NCBI GenBank assembly: GCA_017535635.1
Contig: JAFXTU010000049.1
Span: 24,478 to 88,477, forward strand
DNA: 64,000 nucleotides
Origin: Oscillospiraceae bacterium
Lineage (GTDB): Bacteria; Bacillota; Clostridia; Oscillospirales; Oscillospiraceae
Direction: 5' to 3'
Below are positions 53,352 through 60,908 of the stretch, one piece after another. How positions within the stretch are numbered: position 1 is the first letter of the stretch; every line of letters begins with the position of its first letter. Position numbers and translations under genes: made by a program. The notes under the pieces were generated by a model, which saw only the letters and a program-made list of their open reading frames with translations, did not search any database and had not been told where the DNA came from.

Positions 53352-53543
53352 CTACGGCTCCGTTTCCTCATACTCCTCCGCGCCGGGGCGGATGGGGCCG
53401 TCGGTCTCGTACTCGCCCCTGGCTCCGCAGGCGGGGCAGCGGTCGAACTTTTCCCCTAATTCCGCCATGAGGCCGGTTTCCGAGCGGAACTTTTTCCCGC
53501 AGTCCGGGCAGCGATAGTAGAACCAGCTGGGGCCCCAGCTCAT
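53352..53543 (-). CDS. Small zinc-ribbon protein
   Basis: A 63-residue protein with two CPxC knuckles (YRCPDCGKKF near 11-20 and DRCPACGARG near 34-43) and an acidic tail. Such proteins often bind zinc and assist another factor. It is last in the BKACE cluster, and its ATG overlaps that gene's stop (ATGA). Confidence 0.75.
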   Translation of the reverse strand: MSWGPSWFYYRCPDCGKKFRSETGLMAELGEKFDRCPACGARGEYETDGPIRPGAEEYEETEP

Positions 53544-54379
53544 TTCCCCAGGCCCAGGATCTCCCGGGCCTCGGCGGGAGTGGCCACCTCGTTGCCGTAT
53601 TCCCGGATCACCCGGGCGGCCCGCTCCACGAACTGCCGGTTGGAGGAGGCCAGCTGGCCCTTGGCGTAGAGCACGTTGTCCTCCATGCCCACCCGGATGT
53701 GGCCCCCCAGGGCCACGGCGCCGTAGAGCATCTCCATGGCGCTCCGGCCCACGCCGAAGGTGCTCCAGGTGGAGCCGGGGCAGAGGCTCTCCATGGTCTC
53801 CTTCATGAAGACCAGGTTCTTCATGCTGCCGGGGATGCCATTGGCGCAGCCCATGCAGAACTGGAAGTGGAGGGGCGCTTTCAGCACGCCCTTTTTCAGG
53901 TAGTAGGCGGCGTTGGCGATCATGCCCGGGTCAAAGGCCTCGATCTCCGGCTTTACGCCCCAGGCCTGCATGTTCTTCCCCAGCTCCTCCAGGAAGGCGG
54001 GAGAGTTAATGAAGAGGGCGTTGTTCATCCAGTTCATGGAGCCGCAGTCGTAGGAGGCCATTTCCGGCCGCAGCTCCTTCAGGTGGAGCTGCCGGGTCTC
54101 GTCGGTGGCGTAGAGGTCCCCGGAGGTGGTGAGGTTCAGCACCACGTCGCAGTCCGGGTGGCTCTTCCGCAGGAGGGAGATGGTCTCGGCGAACTTATCC
54201 TTGCTCATGGTGCCGTTGCCCTCATCGTCCCGCATATGGAGATGGGCGATGGCTGCCCCGGCCTGCCAGCAGTCGTACACATCCTCGGCGATCTCCGAAG
54301 GGGTCATGGGCACGTTGGGGTTGTTTTCCTTTTTGGGCCACGCGCCGGTGGTGGCCACGGTGATGATGGTCTTGGCCAT
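53540..54379 (-). CDS. Beta-keto acid cleavage enzyme (BKACE/Kce family)
   Basis: A 279-residue zinc enzyme of the BKACE family, which transfers acetyl-CoA onto a beta-keto acid to give acetoacetate and a new acyl-CoA. Kce uses His46, His48 and a late Glu for zinc. Here H46 and H48 are in HLHMRD at the same positions and Glu233 lies in GMEDN. NLTTSGD is the family marker. The substrate depends on the pocket and is unknown; the neighbouring dehydrogenases suggest a beta-hydroxy acid source. RBS is GAGGAG. Confidence 0.88.
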   Translation of the reverse strand: MAKTIITVATTGAWPKKENNPNVPMTPSEIAEDVYDCWQAGAAIAHLHMRDDEGNGTMSKDKFAETISLLRKSHPDCDVVLNLTTSGDLYATDETRQLHLKELRPEMASYDCGSMNWMNNALFINSPAFLEELGKNMQAWGVKPEIEAFDPGMIANAAYYLKKGVLKAPLHFQFCMGCANGIPGSMKNLVFMKETMESLCPGSTWSTFGVGRSAMEMLYGAVALGGHIRVGMEDNVLYAKGQLASSNRQFVERAARVIREYGNEVATPAEAREILGLGK

Positions 54380-54461
54380 AGTCGTGACTCCTCTATAACA
54401 GTTTTACCGGGAAGGGGGCCCGAAGGCCCGCCTCCCCGAGAAAGGAAGAACAAAGGGATTC

Positions 54462-55487
54462 TTACTTCTTGCTCTTCTTATTGCGGTTGAAGAGCTTCTG
54501 CATGTACTCCAGGGCGCTGTCGCCGTTGCCCTCGGGGGTGCCGTAGCCGGTGCCGCCGTAAGCGTAGGTCCGGTCGGGCACGCCCTTCACCAGCAGGTCC
54601 TCGTCGATCTCGGCAGTGCAGCGGGCCATGGAACCGTCGCCCAGGTACCAGCGCAGGGGGAAGCAGTTGAAGCGGAAGAAGGTCCCCTCGGGGATCTTGT
54701 CCAGGTCGCCGCCCAGGTTCTCCACGCCCACAATGCCGTGGCCCAGCATGGTCTTGTGGCAGGGCTCCCAGGTGCCCCAGCAGCCGATGGCCTCCAGCTC
54801 GCCGAACTTCTTGTCGTAGGCGGCCTGGCCGTGGATGCGGATATACTCGAACTTATCGAACTCGGCGAAGGCCTCCTCGCCGAAGAGCTCCTTGTACTCC
54901 TCGATGAGGGTCTTGCCGGTGGCGCCCAGCAGGTCCATACGGGTCATGCCGTTCATGCTCATGGCGGTGTGCAGGGGGTGGTCCAGGGCCTGGGAGTCCA
55001 TGGCCACGCACTTGACGCCCTGGCGCACGAACCACTTGCCCGCGTCGATGCCGGTGCCGGCGGCGTAGTGGTAGTAGGCCTTGGTGTCGTCGAAGAGGCG
55101 GTGCATCCCGGTGTTGAGGCAGATGATCTTGTCCTTCAGGTCGCCCTTCTTGAGGCCGTACTTCTTCATGCAGGCGTCCAGGTGCTTGTCGGTGATGAGG
55201 CCCCAGGGCTCGATGTCGATCTTGAAGACGATGGCCTGGCCGGTGTAGGCGTCCACGGGCATCTCGTGGGTGTAGCGGGCGCGGCGGCCGTCGAACTCAT
55301 ACTCCATCACGTGGCGGGGAGCGTCGCAGTGGGTGCCGGTGTGCATGGTGCAGGTGATCTTCTGGGTCAAGACGCCGCCCTTGGCCATGGTGTGGGTGTT
55401 GTCGATGACGGGCTTGTCAAAGTAGGGCCAGCGGGGGATCTCGGCGCTGAAGGGGTGGGTCAGGTCAACAAATACAGTCTTTCCCAT
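54462..55487 (-). CDS. Cyclase-family metal-dependent hydrolase
   Basis: A 341-residue protein of the kynurenine formamidase/cyclase (PF04199) fold. The metal motif HTGTHCDAPRH is intact. VDLTHPFSAEIPRWP near the N-terminus and a late HGIVGVENL are family-like. It is ~100 residues longer than KynB. Such enzymes hydrolyse amides, esters or dienelactone-like substrates. Its place next to BKACE suggests a step in the same route. The ATG at 55487 follows GGAG. Confidence 0.85.
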   Translation of the reverse strand: MGKTVFVDLTHPFSAEIPRWPYFDKPVIDNTHTMAKGGVLTQKITCTMHTGTHCDAPRHVMEYEFDGRRARYTHEMPVDAYTGQAIVFKIDIEPWGLITDKHLDACMKKYGLKKGDLKDKIICLNTGMHRLFDDTKAYYHYAAGTGIDAGKWFVRQGVKCVAMDSQALDHPLHTAMSMNGMTRMDLLGATGKTLIEEYKELFGEEAFAEFDKFEYIRIHGQAAYDKKFGELEAIGCWGTWEPCHKTMLGHGIVGVENLGGDLDKIPEGTFFRFNCFPLRWYLGDGSMARCTAEIDEDLLVKGVPDRTYAYGGTGYGTPEGNGDSALEYMQKLFNRNKKSKK

Positions 55488-55527
55488 GATGATTATCCTC
55501 CTAAATGATGTTCTTTCAAATGATGAT

Positions 55528-56535
55528 TCATCCGTCCCGGCGGTTCTCTGGCTCCTCCCAGGTCCGCTCGCTGATGATATAGCGGGGACGGCGCTTGGTC
55601 TCCAGATAGGTCTTGCCCACATACTCTCCGATGACGCCCAGGGCGATGAGCTGGATGCCGCTGACGAAGCAGATGATGCAGGTCATGCTGGTCCAGCCGG
55701 CCACGGTTTTTCCCAGGATGGCGGCGATCAGCGCCCAGAGGATCCCCACGAAGCTCAGGAAGGCCACGAAGAATCCGAAGAGAGTGATGATGCGGATGGG
55801 CTTCACCGAGAGGCTGGTGATGCCGTCGAAGGCCAGGGCCAGCATCTTGGCTAAAGGGTAGTGGCTCTTCCCAGCCAGGCGCTCGTGCCGCTCGTAATAG
55901 ACCGTGGAGCTGGAGAAGCCCACCAGGGGCACCAGGCCCCGCAGGAAGAGGTTCACTTCCTCAAACCCGGCCAGTTCCCGCAGGACCCGGGCGGAAATCA
56001 GGCGGTAGTCGGCGTGGTTGTACACCACCTCCGCGCCCATGGCGTTCAGCAGCTTATAGAAGCTCTCGGCGGTGAAACGCTTGAAGAAGGTATCCGTGTC
56101 CCGCTTGCTGCGCACGCCGTAGACCACCTCGCTGCCCGCCAGGTACTCTTCCACCATGGCGTCCATGGCATTCAGGTCGTCCTGTCCGTCGCAGTCCACG
56201 GAGATGGTGATGTCGCACTTGTCCTTTGCCTCCATCAGCCCCGCCAGCACCGCGTTCTGGTGTCCCCGGTTCCGGCTCTGGGAGATGCCGATGAAGTGCT
56301 CCTCTTGCCGGGCAAAGGCGCGGATCAGGTTCCAGGTCTGATCCCCGGAGCCGTCGTTGACGAAAAGGATGCGGCTAAGATCGCTGATCTTGTTTCGCTC
56401 GATCAGGCTTTTGAGCTTTTCCAGGAACATGGGCGCCGTGATGGGCAGCACCTCCTGCTCGTTGTAGCAGGGGATGACGATGAACAGCACAGGGCTTCCC
56501 TGCCCCGGATCCCGTCCCATTTCGGCCGCGTTCAC
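55528..56535 (-). CDS. Membrane-bound GT2 glycosyltransferase, GtrB/DPM-like
   Basis: A 335-residue polyprenyl-phosphate glycosyltransferase. The GT2 core begins FIVIPCYNEQEVLP, continues with the DGSGD pair and carries the catalytic SVDCDGQDD and the RNRGHQNAVLAG segment. Two C-terminal spans (about 225-275) anchor it. It makes a lipid-linked sugar for transfer outside. It lies between the cyclase and dehydrogenase genes on the same strand without an obvious metabolic link. GTG 56535 has GGTGGG upstream. Confidence 0.85.
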   Translation of the reverse strand: MNAAEMGRDPGQGSPVLFIVIPCYNEQEVLPITAPMFLEKLKSLIERNKISDLSRILFVNDGSGDQTWNLIRAFARQEEHFIGISQSRNRGHQNAVLAGLMEAKDKCDITISVDCDGQDDLNAMDAMVEEYLAGSEVVYGVRSKRDTDTFFKRFTAESFYKLLNAMGAEVVYNHADYRLISARVLRELAGFEEVNLFLRGLVPLVGFSSSTVYYERHERLAGKSHYPLAKMLALAFDGITSLSVKPIRIITLFGFFVAFLSFVGILWALIAAILGKTVAGWTSMTCIICFVSGIQLIALGVIGEYVGKTYLETKRRPRYIISERTWEEPENRRDG

Positions 56536-56564
56536 TTACGGCGTCCCACCTTTCCTGTAAAAGA

Positions 56565-57497
56565 TCAAGAATACAGCATGTCTATCAGGTATTCGTTCAG
56601 GGCGGCGGCAGAGGCCGCCGTCTCCTCCGGGGTCCACTTTTGGAAGCCCTCCCCGGTCTTGAAGCCCAGCTTCCCCTCCTCTTTCAGCTTGGTGAGCAGG
56701 GGCGAGGGCCGGTGGGAATCCTCCAGGTCCCGGAGGATGTAGTCGTGGATGCTCCAGGTGAGATCGGTGCCCACCATGTCGGCGTTCTCCATGGGACCCA
56801 GCTGCCCTAGGCGCAGGCCGAAGCTGTACTTCACCGCCAGATCCACCGTCTCGGCGTCGGCGATGCCGTTCTCCACAATGCTGATGGCCTCCCGCCAGAG
56901 GGCGTGCTGCATCCGGTTGGCGATGAAGCCGGGCACGTCCTTCCGGCAGAGAACGGGCTTCTTCCCCACGTCGGAAAGGACCTCCATCACCGTCTGAGCC
57001 GTCTCGTCGCTGGTGGCGTCGGACTTCACCACCTCCACCAGGGGAATCAGGTGGCCGGGGTTCCAGAAGTGGGTTCCCACGAAGCGCTCCCGGTATTTGA
57101 GCTCCCGGCTGATCTCCGAAGGGCTCATGACGCTGGTGTTGGTGCAGAAAATGGTCTCCGGGCGGCAGCGGGCCTCCAGCTTGGCAAAGGTCTCCCGCTT
57201 TACGCCCATGTCCTCGAACACCGCCTCCACCACCAGGTCCGCCGACTTGACGGCCTCAGAATCCAGATCGGTGGTGAAGCCGATGCGCCCCAGCCGCTCC
57301 TCCAGCTCCCCGGGGTCCAGAACGCCCTTTTCCAGCAGCTGGGCGCAGCTGAGGCGGATGCCGCCGGGCACGTCCGTCTCCCGGATGTCGTAGACCGTCA
57401 CCCGGAAGGAGGGCTCGGAGGAGAAAACGAAGGCGATATTCTTCCCCATCATGCCGCCCCCGGCGACGAGGATGTTCCTGACTTCGCTGCGCTTCAT
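56565..57497 (-). CDS. 3-hydroxyacyl-CoA dehydrogenase-family protein
   Basis: A 310-residue NAD-dependent dehydrogenase. The Rossmann motif is GGGMMGKN (about 14-21). THFWNPGHLIPLVEVV holds the catalytic His and Asn, and FIANRMQHALWREA is in the helical domain. Family members oxidise beta-hydroxyacyl-CoA, L-carnitine or L-gulonate; the single short form here fits several. Together with BKACE this suggests oxidation of a beta-hydroxy acid followed by cleavage (inference). GGAG precedes the ATG. Confidence 0.85.
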   Translation of the reverse strand: MKRSEVRNILVAGGGMMGKNIAFVFSSEPSFRVTVYDIRETDVPGGIRLSCAQLLEKGVLDPGELEERLGRIGFTTDLDSEAVKSADLVVEAVFEDMGVKRETFAKLEARCRPETIFCTNTSVMSPSEISRELKYRERFVGTHFWNPGHLIPLVEVVKSDATSDETAQTVMEVLSDVGKKPVLCRKDVPGFIANRMQHALWREAISIVENGIADAETVDLAVKYSFGLRLGQLGPMENADMVGTDLTWSIHDYILRDLEDSHRPSPLLTKLKEEGKLGFKTGEGFQKWTPEETAASAAALNEYLIDMLYS

Positions 57498-57513
57498 GCC
57501 TCTCCTTCCCTCC

Positions 57514-58308
57514 TCAGACCACCAGGTAGCCGCCGGAGCAGTCGCAGTTGGCGCCGGTGATGTAGTCCGAGGCGGCGGAGGAGAGGAAGATGGCGTAGCC
57601 CACGAAATCGCTGGGCTCGGCCAGGCGGCCGATGGGCTCCCGGTTCAGGAAGTTCTTGTAGACCTGGCTCTCCGGGTCGAACATCCACTCGGTGAGCTCG
57701 CTGCGGAACACGGTGGGGCAGAGGGAATTCACGTTGATGCCGTACTTGGCGGTGAGGTCGCAGGCCAGGCAGTTCACCATCAGGTCCGCGCCGCCCTTGC
57801 TGGTGCAGTAGCCGGTGTAGCCCGCCATGCCCCGCTTGGAGCGCTGGGAGGTGACCACCACCATTTTGCCGCCCTTGCCCTGCTTGACCATCTGCTCGGC
57901 CACATACTTGGTGACGATGTAGACGCTCTTGCAATCGGCGTCCATGATCTTCTGCCAGTCCTCCACGCTCTGCTCCAGGACGTTCTGCACCTTGTTGACG
58001 CCGTGGGCCACGGCCAGGATGTTCACCTCACCGTACCTCGCGACGCAGGCGGCGATGACCTTTTTCACGTCCTCCTCCACCGCGGGATCGCCCACGGCGT
58101 AGGCGCAGTCGATGCCCTCGGCCTTGAATTCCTCCTCCAGGGCCTTGAGCTTGGCTTCGTTCCGGCCGGTCATAAAGACCTTGCAGCCGGCGTAGCCGTA
58201 GCCCTTGCTGAGCACGCAGCCCAAGGCGCCGGTGGCGCCGGTGACGAGGGCTACCTTGCCCTCCACGGAGAACATTTTGCTGACGAAATCCTTCTGCACA
58301 GGTACCAT
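57514..58308 (-). CDS. Short-chain dehydrogenase/reductase
   Basis: A 264-residue classical SDR. The NAD(P) motif is TGATGALG (23-30), the N-Ala-A-type motif reads LAVAHGVN, the catalytic Ser is in VVVTSQRS, and Tyr/Lys are in [10 protein letters not shown]. The C-terminal CSGGYLVV closes the fold. ATG 58308 has GGAG 8 bases upstream; a TTG/ATG further up lacks this. First gene of the catabolic cluster, divergent from the HxlR regulator. Confidence 0.92.
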   Translation of the reverse strand: MVPVQKDFVSKMFSVEGKVALVTGATGALGCVLSKGYGYAGCKVFMTGRNEAKLKALEEEFKAEGIDCAYAVGDPAVEEDVKKVIAACVARYGEVNILAVAHGVNKVQNVLEQSVEDWQKIMDADCKSVYIVTKYVAEQMVKQGKGGKMVVVTSQRSKRGMAGYTGYCTSKGGADLMVNCLACDLTAKYGINVNSLCPTVFRSELTEWMFDPESQVYKNFLNREPIGRLAEPSDFVGYAIFLSSAASDYITGANCDCSGGYLVV

Positions 58309-58354
58309 AATGCACACTCCTATTCCTTCATTCTGTTTGATCGCTTTGGTTTAT

Positions 58355-58384
58355 ATTATAAAGGAAGAAGGAAAGGAGGCACAA
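58355..58384 (-). promoter_or_regulatory. Promoter of the SDR/BKACE cluster
   Basis: Minus strand: TTGTGC (58379-58384), 18-bp spacer, perfect -10 TATAAT (58355-58360). Two palindromes lie immediately upstream of the -35. Confidence 0.65.
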
Positions 58385-58389
58385 TAAGG

Positions 58390-58439
58390 CACTTGCTTGT
58401 CAGTAAGTGAAGTTTTGGAAAGTAATTACCGTATGGTAA
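58390..58439. promoter_or_regulatory. Two candidate HxlR operators
   Basis: An interrupted inverted repeat CACTT...AAGTG (58390-58409) and a perfect palindrome TTACC-GTAT-GGTAA (58426-58439) lie between the divergent SDR and HxlR genes, just upstream of the SDR -35. The position is that of an activator site. Confidence 0.5.
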
Positions 58440-58630
58440 GCGGTTATCTTCCGGATTATTGGGTCATTCCGCAGAAAAAAGGACGAAAACCGCCTGAAAA
58501 TGGACTTCTCTTGTGGATTATGCCCAAAAGGAGCGGTTAAAATTCGGCGGAAGGATACTACACCGGCCCCCGCATCTATGGTATCATTACGGTACTGAAC
58601 GGGAGAATACGGGACAAGGGAGGCGCCTGC

Positions 58631-59095
58631 ATGGCCAGAACAGATTTTTCCCAGCCCACCAATCCCTACCACTATGCCCTGCACTGCCTGGGAGGCAAGT
58701 GGAAAATGACGATCCTCCACGAGATCTACACCTACGGCACCATCCACTTCAACCAGACCTTGAAGGTCCTGCCCCTCTCGGAAAAGGTACTGAGCCAGCA
58801 GCTCAAGGAGCTCATCCGGGACGGGCTGGTGAAGCGCATCGTCATCAGCGACACCTTTCCCCCCGCCACGGACTACGTGCTGACGGAGGAGGGGGAGCAG
58901 CTGATCCCCGCCCTGGATCTTCTGTATATCTGGAGCATCCGGCAGATGGACGCCCGGAAGCTCCCCATCGACGTGGACGCCTTCGCCGTCCACCAATCAG
59001 AGAAGTACCTGGAGGCCCTGGGGGACGTGATGGCCGCCAACGGCTTTATCCACGAACGGCAGGACCGGGGGCGTAACAAGAAGAGCGAGCCCTGA
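58631..59095 (+). CDS. HxlR-family transcriptional regulator
   Basis: A 154-residue winged-helix regulator. HxlR markers are YHYALHCLGGKWKMTILHEI, FNQTLKVLPLSEKVLSQQLK (recognition helix) and VLTEEGEQL (wing). Such proteins often sense reactive small molecules or pathway intermediates. It is divergent from the SDR/BKACE cluster, and palindromes between them are the likely targets. The ATG at 58631 follows GGGAGG. Confidence 0.9.
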   Translation: MARTDFSQPTNPYHYALHCLGGKWKMTILHEIYTYGTIHFNQTLKVLPLSEKVLSQQLKELIRDGLVKRIVISDTFPPATDYVLTEEGEQLIPALDLLYIWSIRQMDARKLPIDVDAFAVHQSEKYLEALGDVMAANGFIHERQDRGRNKKSEP

Positions 59096-59121
59096 AAAAC
59101 GATATGCGAGCTGAAAAAAGA

Positions 59122-59153
59122 GCTGCTGCGGGTCGTCCCGCAGCAGCCGTTTT
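59122..59153. terminator. Terminator between convergent hxlR-type and esterase genes
   Basis: GCTGCTGCGGG, loop TCGT, then its complement and CGTTTTT. An A-run on the left makes it usable in both directions. Confidence 0.85.
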
Positions 59154-59164
59154 TCTGTCGGGCT

Positions 59165-59986
59165 TTACTTATCCAGCTCATCCAGCCATTTCAGGCCCTC
59201 GGTGATGTGGAGGTTCCAGTACTCCCAGCTGTGGGTGCCGGGGCCTTCGGTGTACTTATGGGGGTAGCCCACGCTCTCCAGATGCTGGTGGAGGCTGCGG
59301 TTGGACTCAATGAGGAAGTCCTCCGCGCCGCAGGCCATGTAGAGCTCGGGCCGGGGGCCGTCCCCTTCCATGAGCTTGGAGGCCAGGGCCTTGGGGTCCA
59401 CGTCGGAGCCCTTGATCTTGCTGGGCTTGCCGAAGCAGTGGATGAAGTAGCTGGGACTCATGCCCATGCCGCCGCCCTGGGCCGGGGGATCGCCGGGCTC
59501 GTCGGGCATCATGGCGATGCCGTCGGTGATGAGGGCGGAGGAGAGGGCGATGATGCTGCCGAAGGTCTCGTTGTACTTCATGCCGTTGCGGATGGCGCCG
59601 TAGCCGCCCATGCTGAAGCCGCCGATGATGGTGTCCTTCCGCTCCCGGGAGAGGGGGAAGACCCGGCGGGTGAAGTCCACCAGCTCCTCGCAGATGAAGG
59701 TGGCGTAGTTGGCGTCCCGGCTGGGCTCATCCACATAAAAGCTGTTCTCCCCGGAGGGGCAGAACACGGCGATGCGGTGCTGCTGGGCCAGCTGGGAGAT
59801 CACGGAGCCGTTGAGCCAGTCCCGGTGGGAGCCGGAGTAGCCGTGGAGGAGGTAGATGGCCCGGAAGGGCTTGTCCGGGTCGAAGGGGACGCCGGGGAAG
59901 GCGGGCTTTTCCGCTGGGATAATGGCGGAAACCTCGGTGGAACGGTGCAACGCCTGGGAGTAGATGGAAAAAGTAAAGGTCGCCAT
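59165..59986 (-). CDS. Alpha/beta-hydrolase esterase (esterase D/tributyrin esterase-like)
   Basis: A 273-residue cytosolic esterase. Nucleophile Ser125 lies in GGFSMGGYGA. IYLLHGYSGS provides the oxyanion HG dipeptide, and GTHSWEYWN has the catalytic His. The family includes acetylesterases, feruloyl esterase-like enzymes and S-formylglutathione hydrolase; the substrate is unknown. The ATG follows AAGGAG. It is a single-gene unit. Confidence 0.88.
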   Translation of the reverse strand: MATFTFSIYSQALHRSTEVSAIIPAEKPAFPGVPFDPDKPFRAIYLLHGYSGSHRDWLNGSVISQLAQQHRIAVFCPSGENSFYVDEPSRDANYATFICEELVDFTRRVFPLSRERKDTIIGGFSMGGYGAIRNGMKYNETFGSIIALSSALITDGIAMMPDEPGDPPAQGGGMGMSPSYFIHCFGKPSKIKGSDVDPKALASKLMEGDGPRPELYMACGAEDFLIESNRSLHQHLESVGYPHKYTEGPGTHSWEYWNLHITEGLKWLDELDK

Positions 59987-60108
59987 GGTGCTTGCTCCTT
60001 TCTGGGGCCGCCGGAGCGGCCTGCATCGTATTTTGTTCTTATTGTAACGCAGTCTGCGCGGTTTTTCCACCATGATTTGATTTTTTCATCCGAAACCGCA
60101 TTGAACAA

Positions 60109-60140
60109 TCCGCGGCCCGCCGAAAAGGGCGGACCGCGGA
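60109..60140 (-). terminator. Terminator after the GlsB-like gene
   Basis: TCCGCGG(T/C)CCGCC type stem with one G-T wobble and loop CTTTTC, followed on the minus strand by TTGTTC. Confidence 0.65.
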
Positions 60141-60153
60141 GCGCAAAGCCTGT

Positions 60154-60393
60154 TTACTTCTTCTTGGTGATGACACGGTAGAGCCAGATCAGGAGACAGG
60201 CCCCGGCTACGGCAAGGATGAGGCCGCTGAGCCAGCCGCCCCCCAAGCCGATGAGGCCGCCCAGCCAGCCGCCCACCAGGCCGCCCACCAGACCCAGGAT
60301 CACGTTCATCCAAAAGCCGTGCTCCGACTTCATGATCTTGCCGGCGATCCAGCCCGCCAGGGCGCCCAGAAGGATGGATACGATCAAGCGCAT
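60154..60393 (-). CDS. GlsB/YeaQ/YmgE-family membrane protein
   Basis: A 79-residue protein with three short Gly-rich membrane segments and the family pattern IVSILLGALAGWIAGKIM then GFWMNVILGLVGGLVGGWLG. Members are stress-induced membrane proteins of uncertain role. AGGGAGATG precedes the ATG, and it has a nearly consensus promoter. Confidence 0.9.
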   Translation of the reverse strand: MRLIVSILLGALAGWIAGKIMKSEHGFWMNVILGLVGGLVGGWLGGLIGLGGGWLSGLILAVAGACLLIWLYRVITKKK

Positions 60394-60428
60394 AACCTTT
60401 CATCTCCCTTTTTTATCAGGATGGTTTC

Positions 60429-60457
60429 AATCTAGCAGATGCGCCCATCTCTGTCAA
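60429..60457 (-). promoter_or_regulatory. Promoter of the GlsB-like gene
   Basis: Minus strand: consensus -35 TTGACA (60452-60457), 17-bp spacer, TAGATT (60429-60434). Confidence 0.75.
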
Positions 60458-60488
60458 GACTTGTGACGATTCTGCCTGTAAAAAAAGC

Positions 60489-60517
60489 TTGAATTCAATC
60501 GAAATAATTGGTAAAAT
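60489..60517 (+). promoter_or_regulatory. Promoter of the P-type ATPase operon
   Basis: TTGAAT (60489-60494), 17-bp spacer, TAAAAT (60512-60517). The expected start (about 60524) coincides with the first base of the folded leader. Confidence 0.7.
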
Positions 60518-60525
60518 AAGGCAGT

Positions 60526-60590
60526 TTGTCCCCCGGCACGCCGGAGGGGCGAAGCGGTGAAAACCCGCTGAACAGGGTGTGGAGAGACAA
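60526..60590 (+). promoter_or_regulatory. Compact three-way-junction leader, riboswitch candidate
   Basis: TTGTC (60526-60530) pairs with GACAA (60586-60590) to close a junction. Within it are a stem CCCCGG/CCGG-A-GGGG with loop CACG (60531-60549) and a hairpin AGCGG/CCGCT with loop TGAAAAC (60553-60569). Bases 60570-60585 stay single-stranded. The ribosome binding site begins 5 nt later, so ligand- or ion-dependent translation control is possible. It fits no riboswitch consensus that I can recall. Confidence 0.4.
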
Positions 60591-60608
60591 TATCGGGAGG
60601 AAACAGAA

Positions 60609-60890
60609 ATGGCAAAATTTGGTTGGAAATCCTTTGTGGGCGGCGTTCTGCTGGGAAGCGTGGGTCTGGAACTGCTGCGGCAGAAGGGCGCGGACAAGGT
60701 CTTCACCGGCGCCGCCGCCGGGGTCCTGGTGGCAAAGGACTGGGTGATGGAGCGGGTGGAAAAGGTCCAGGCCCGGTCCGCCGACATCTACGCCGACGCG
60801 AAGGTGAAGGCGGGGGACTATCTGGCAAAGCAGAAGGCCGCCCAGAACGCTCCGGACGGGGAATGCTGCTGCCGCGGCAAGGACGAGTGA
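60609..60890 (+). CDS. Small Cys-tailed membrane-associated protein next to the P-type ATPase (DUF6110-like)
   Basis: A 93-residue protein with a Gly-rich hydrophobic N-terminal helix (about 8-28), an amphipathic helix, and a C-terminal triple-Cys element CCCRGKDE. Small proteins of this shape occur beside P1B ATPases in Clostridia (I recall DUF6110, not verified). The cysteines suggest metal handling for the pump encoded 18 bp downstream. GGGAGG precedes the ATG. Confidence 0.65.
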   Translation: MAKFGWKSFVGGVLLGSVGLELLRQKGADKVFTGAAAGVLVAKDWVMERVEKVQARSADIYADAKVKAGDYLAKQKAAQNAPDGECCCRGKDE

Positions 60891-60908
60891 GGCGCCGGGG
60901 CGGAGCGA

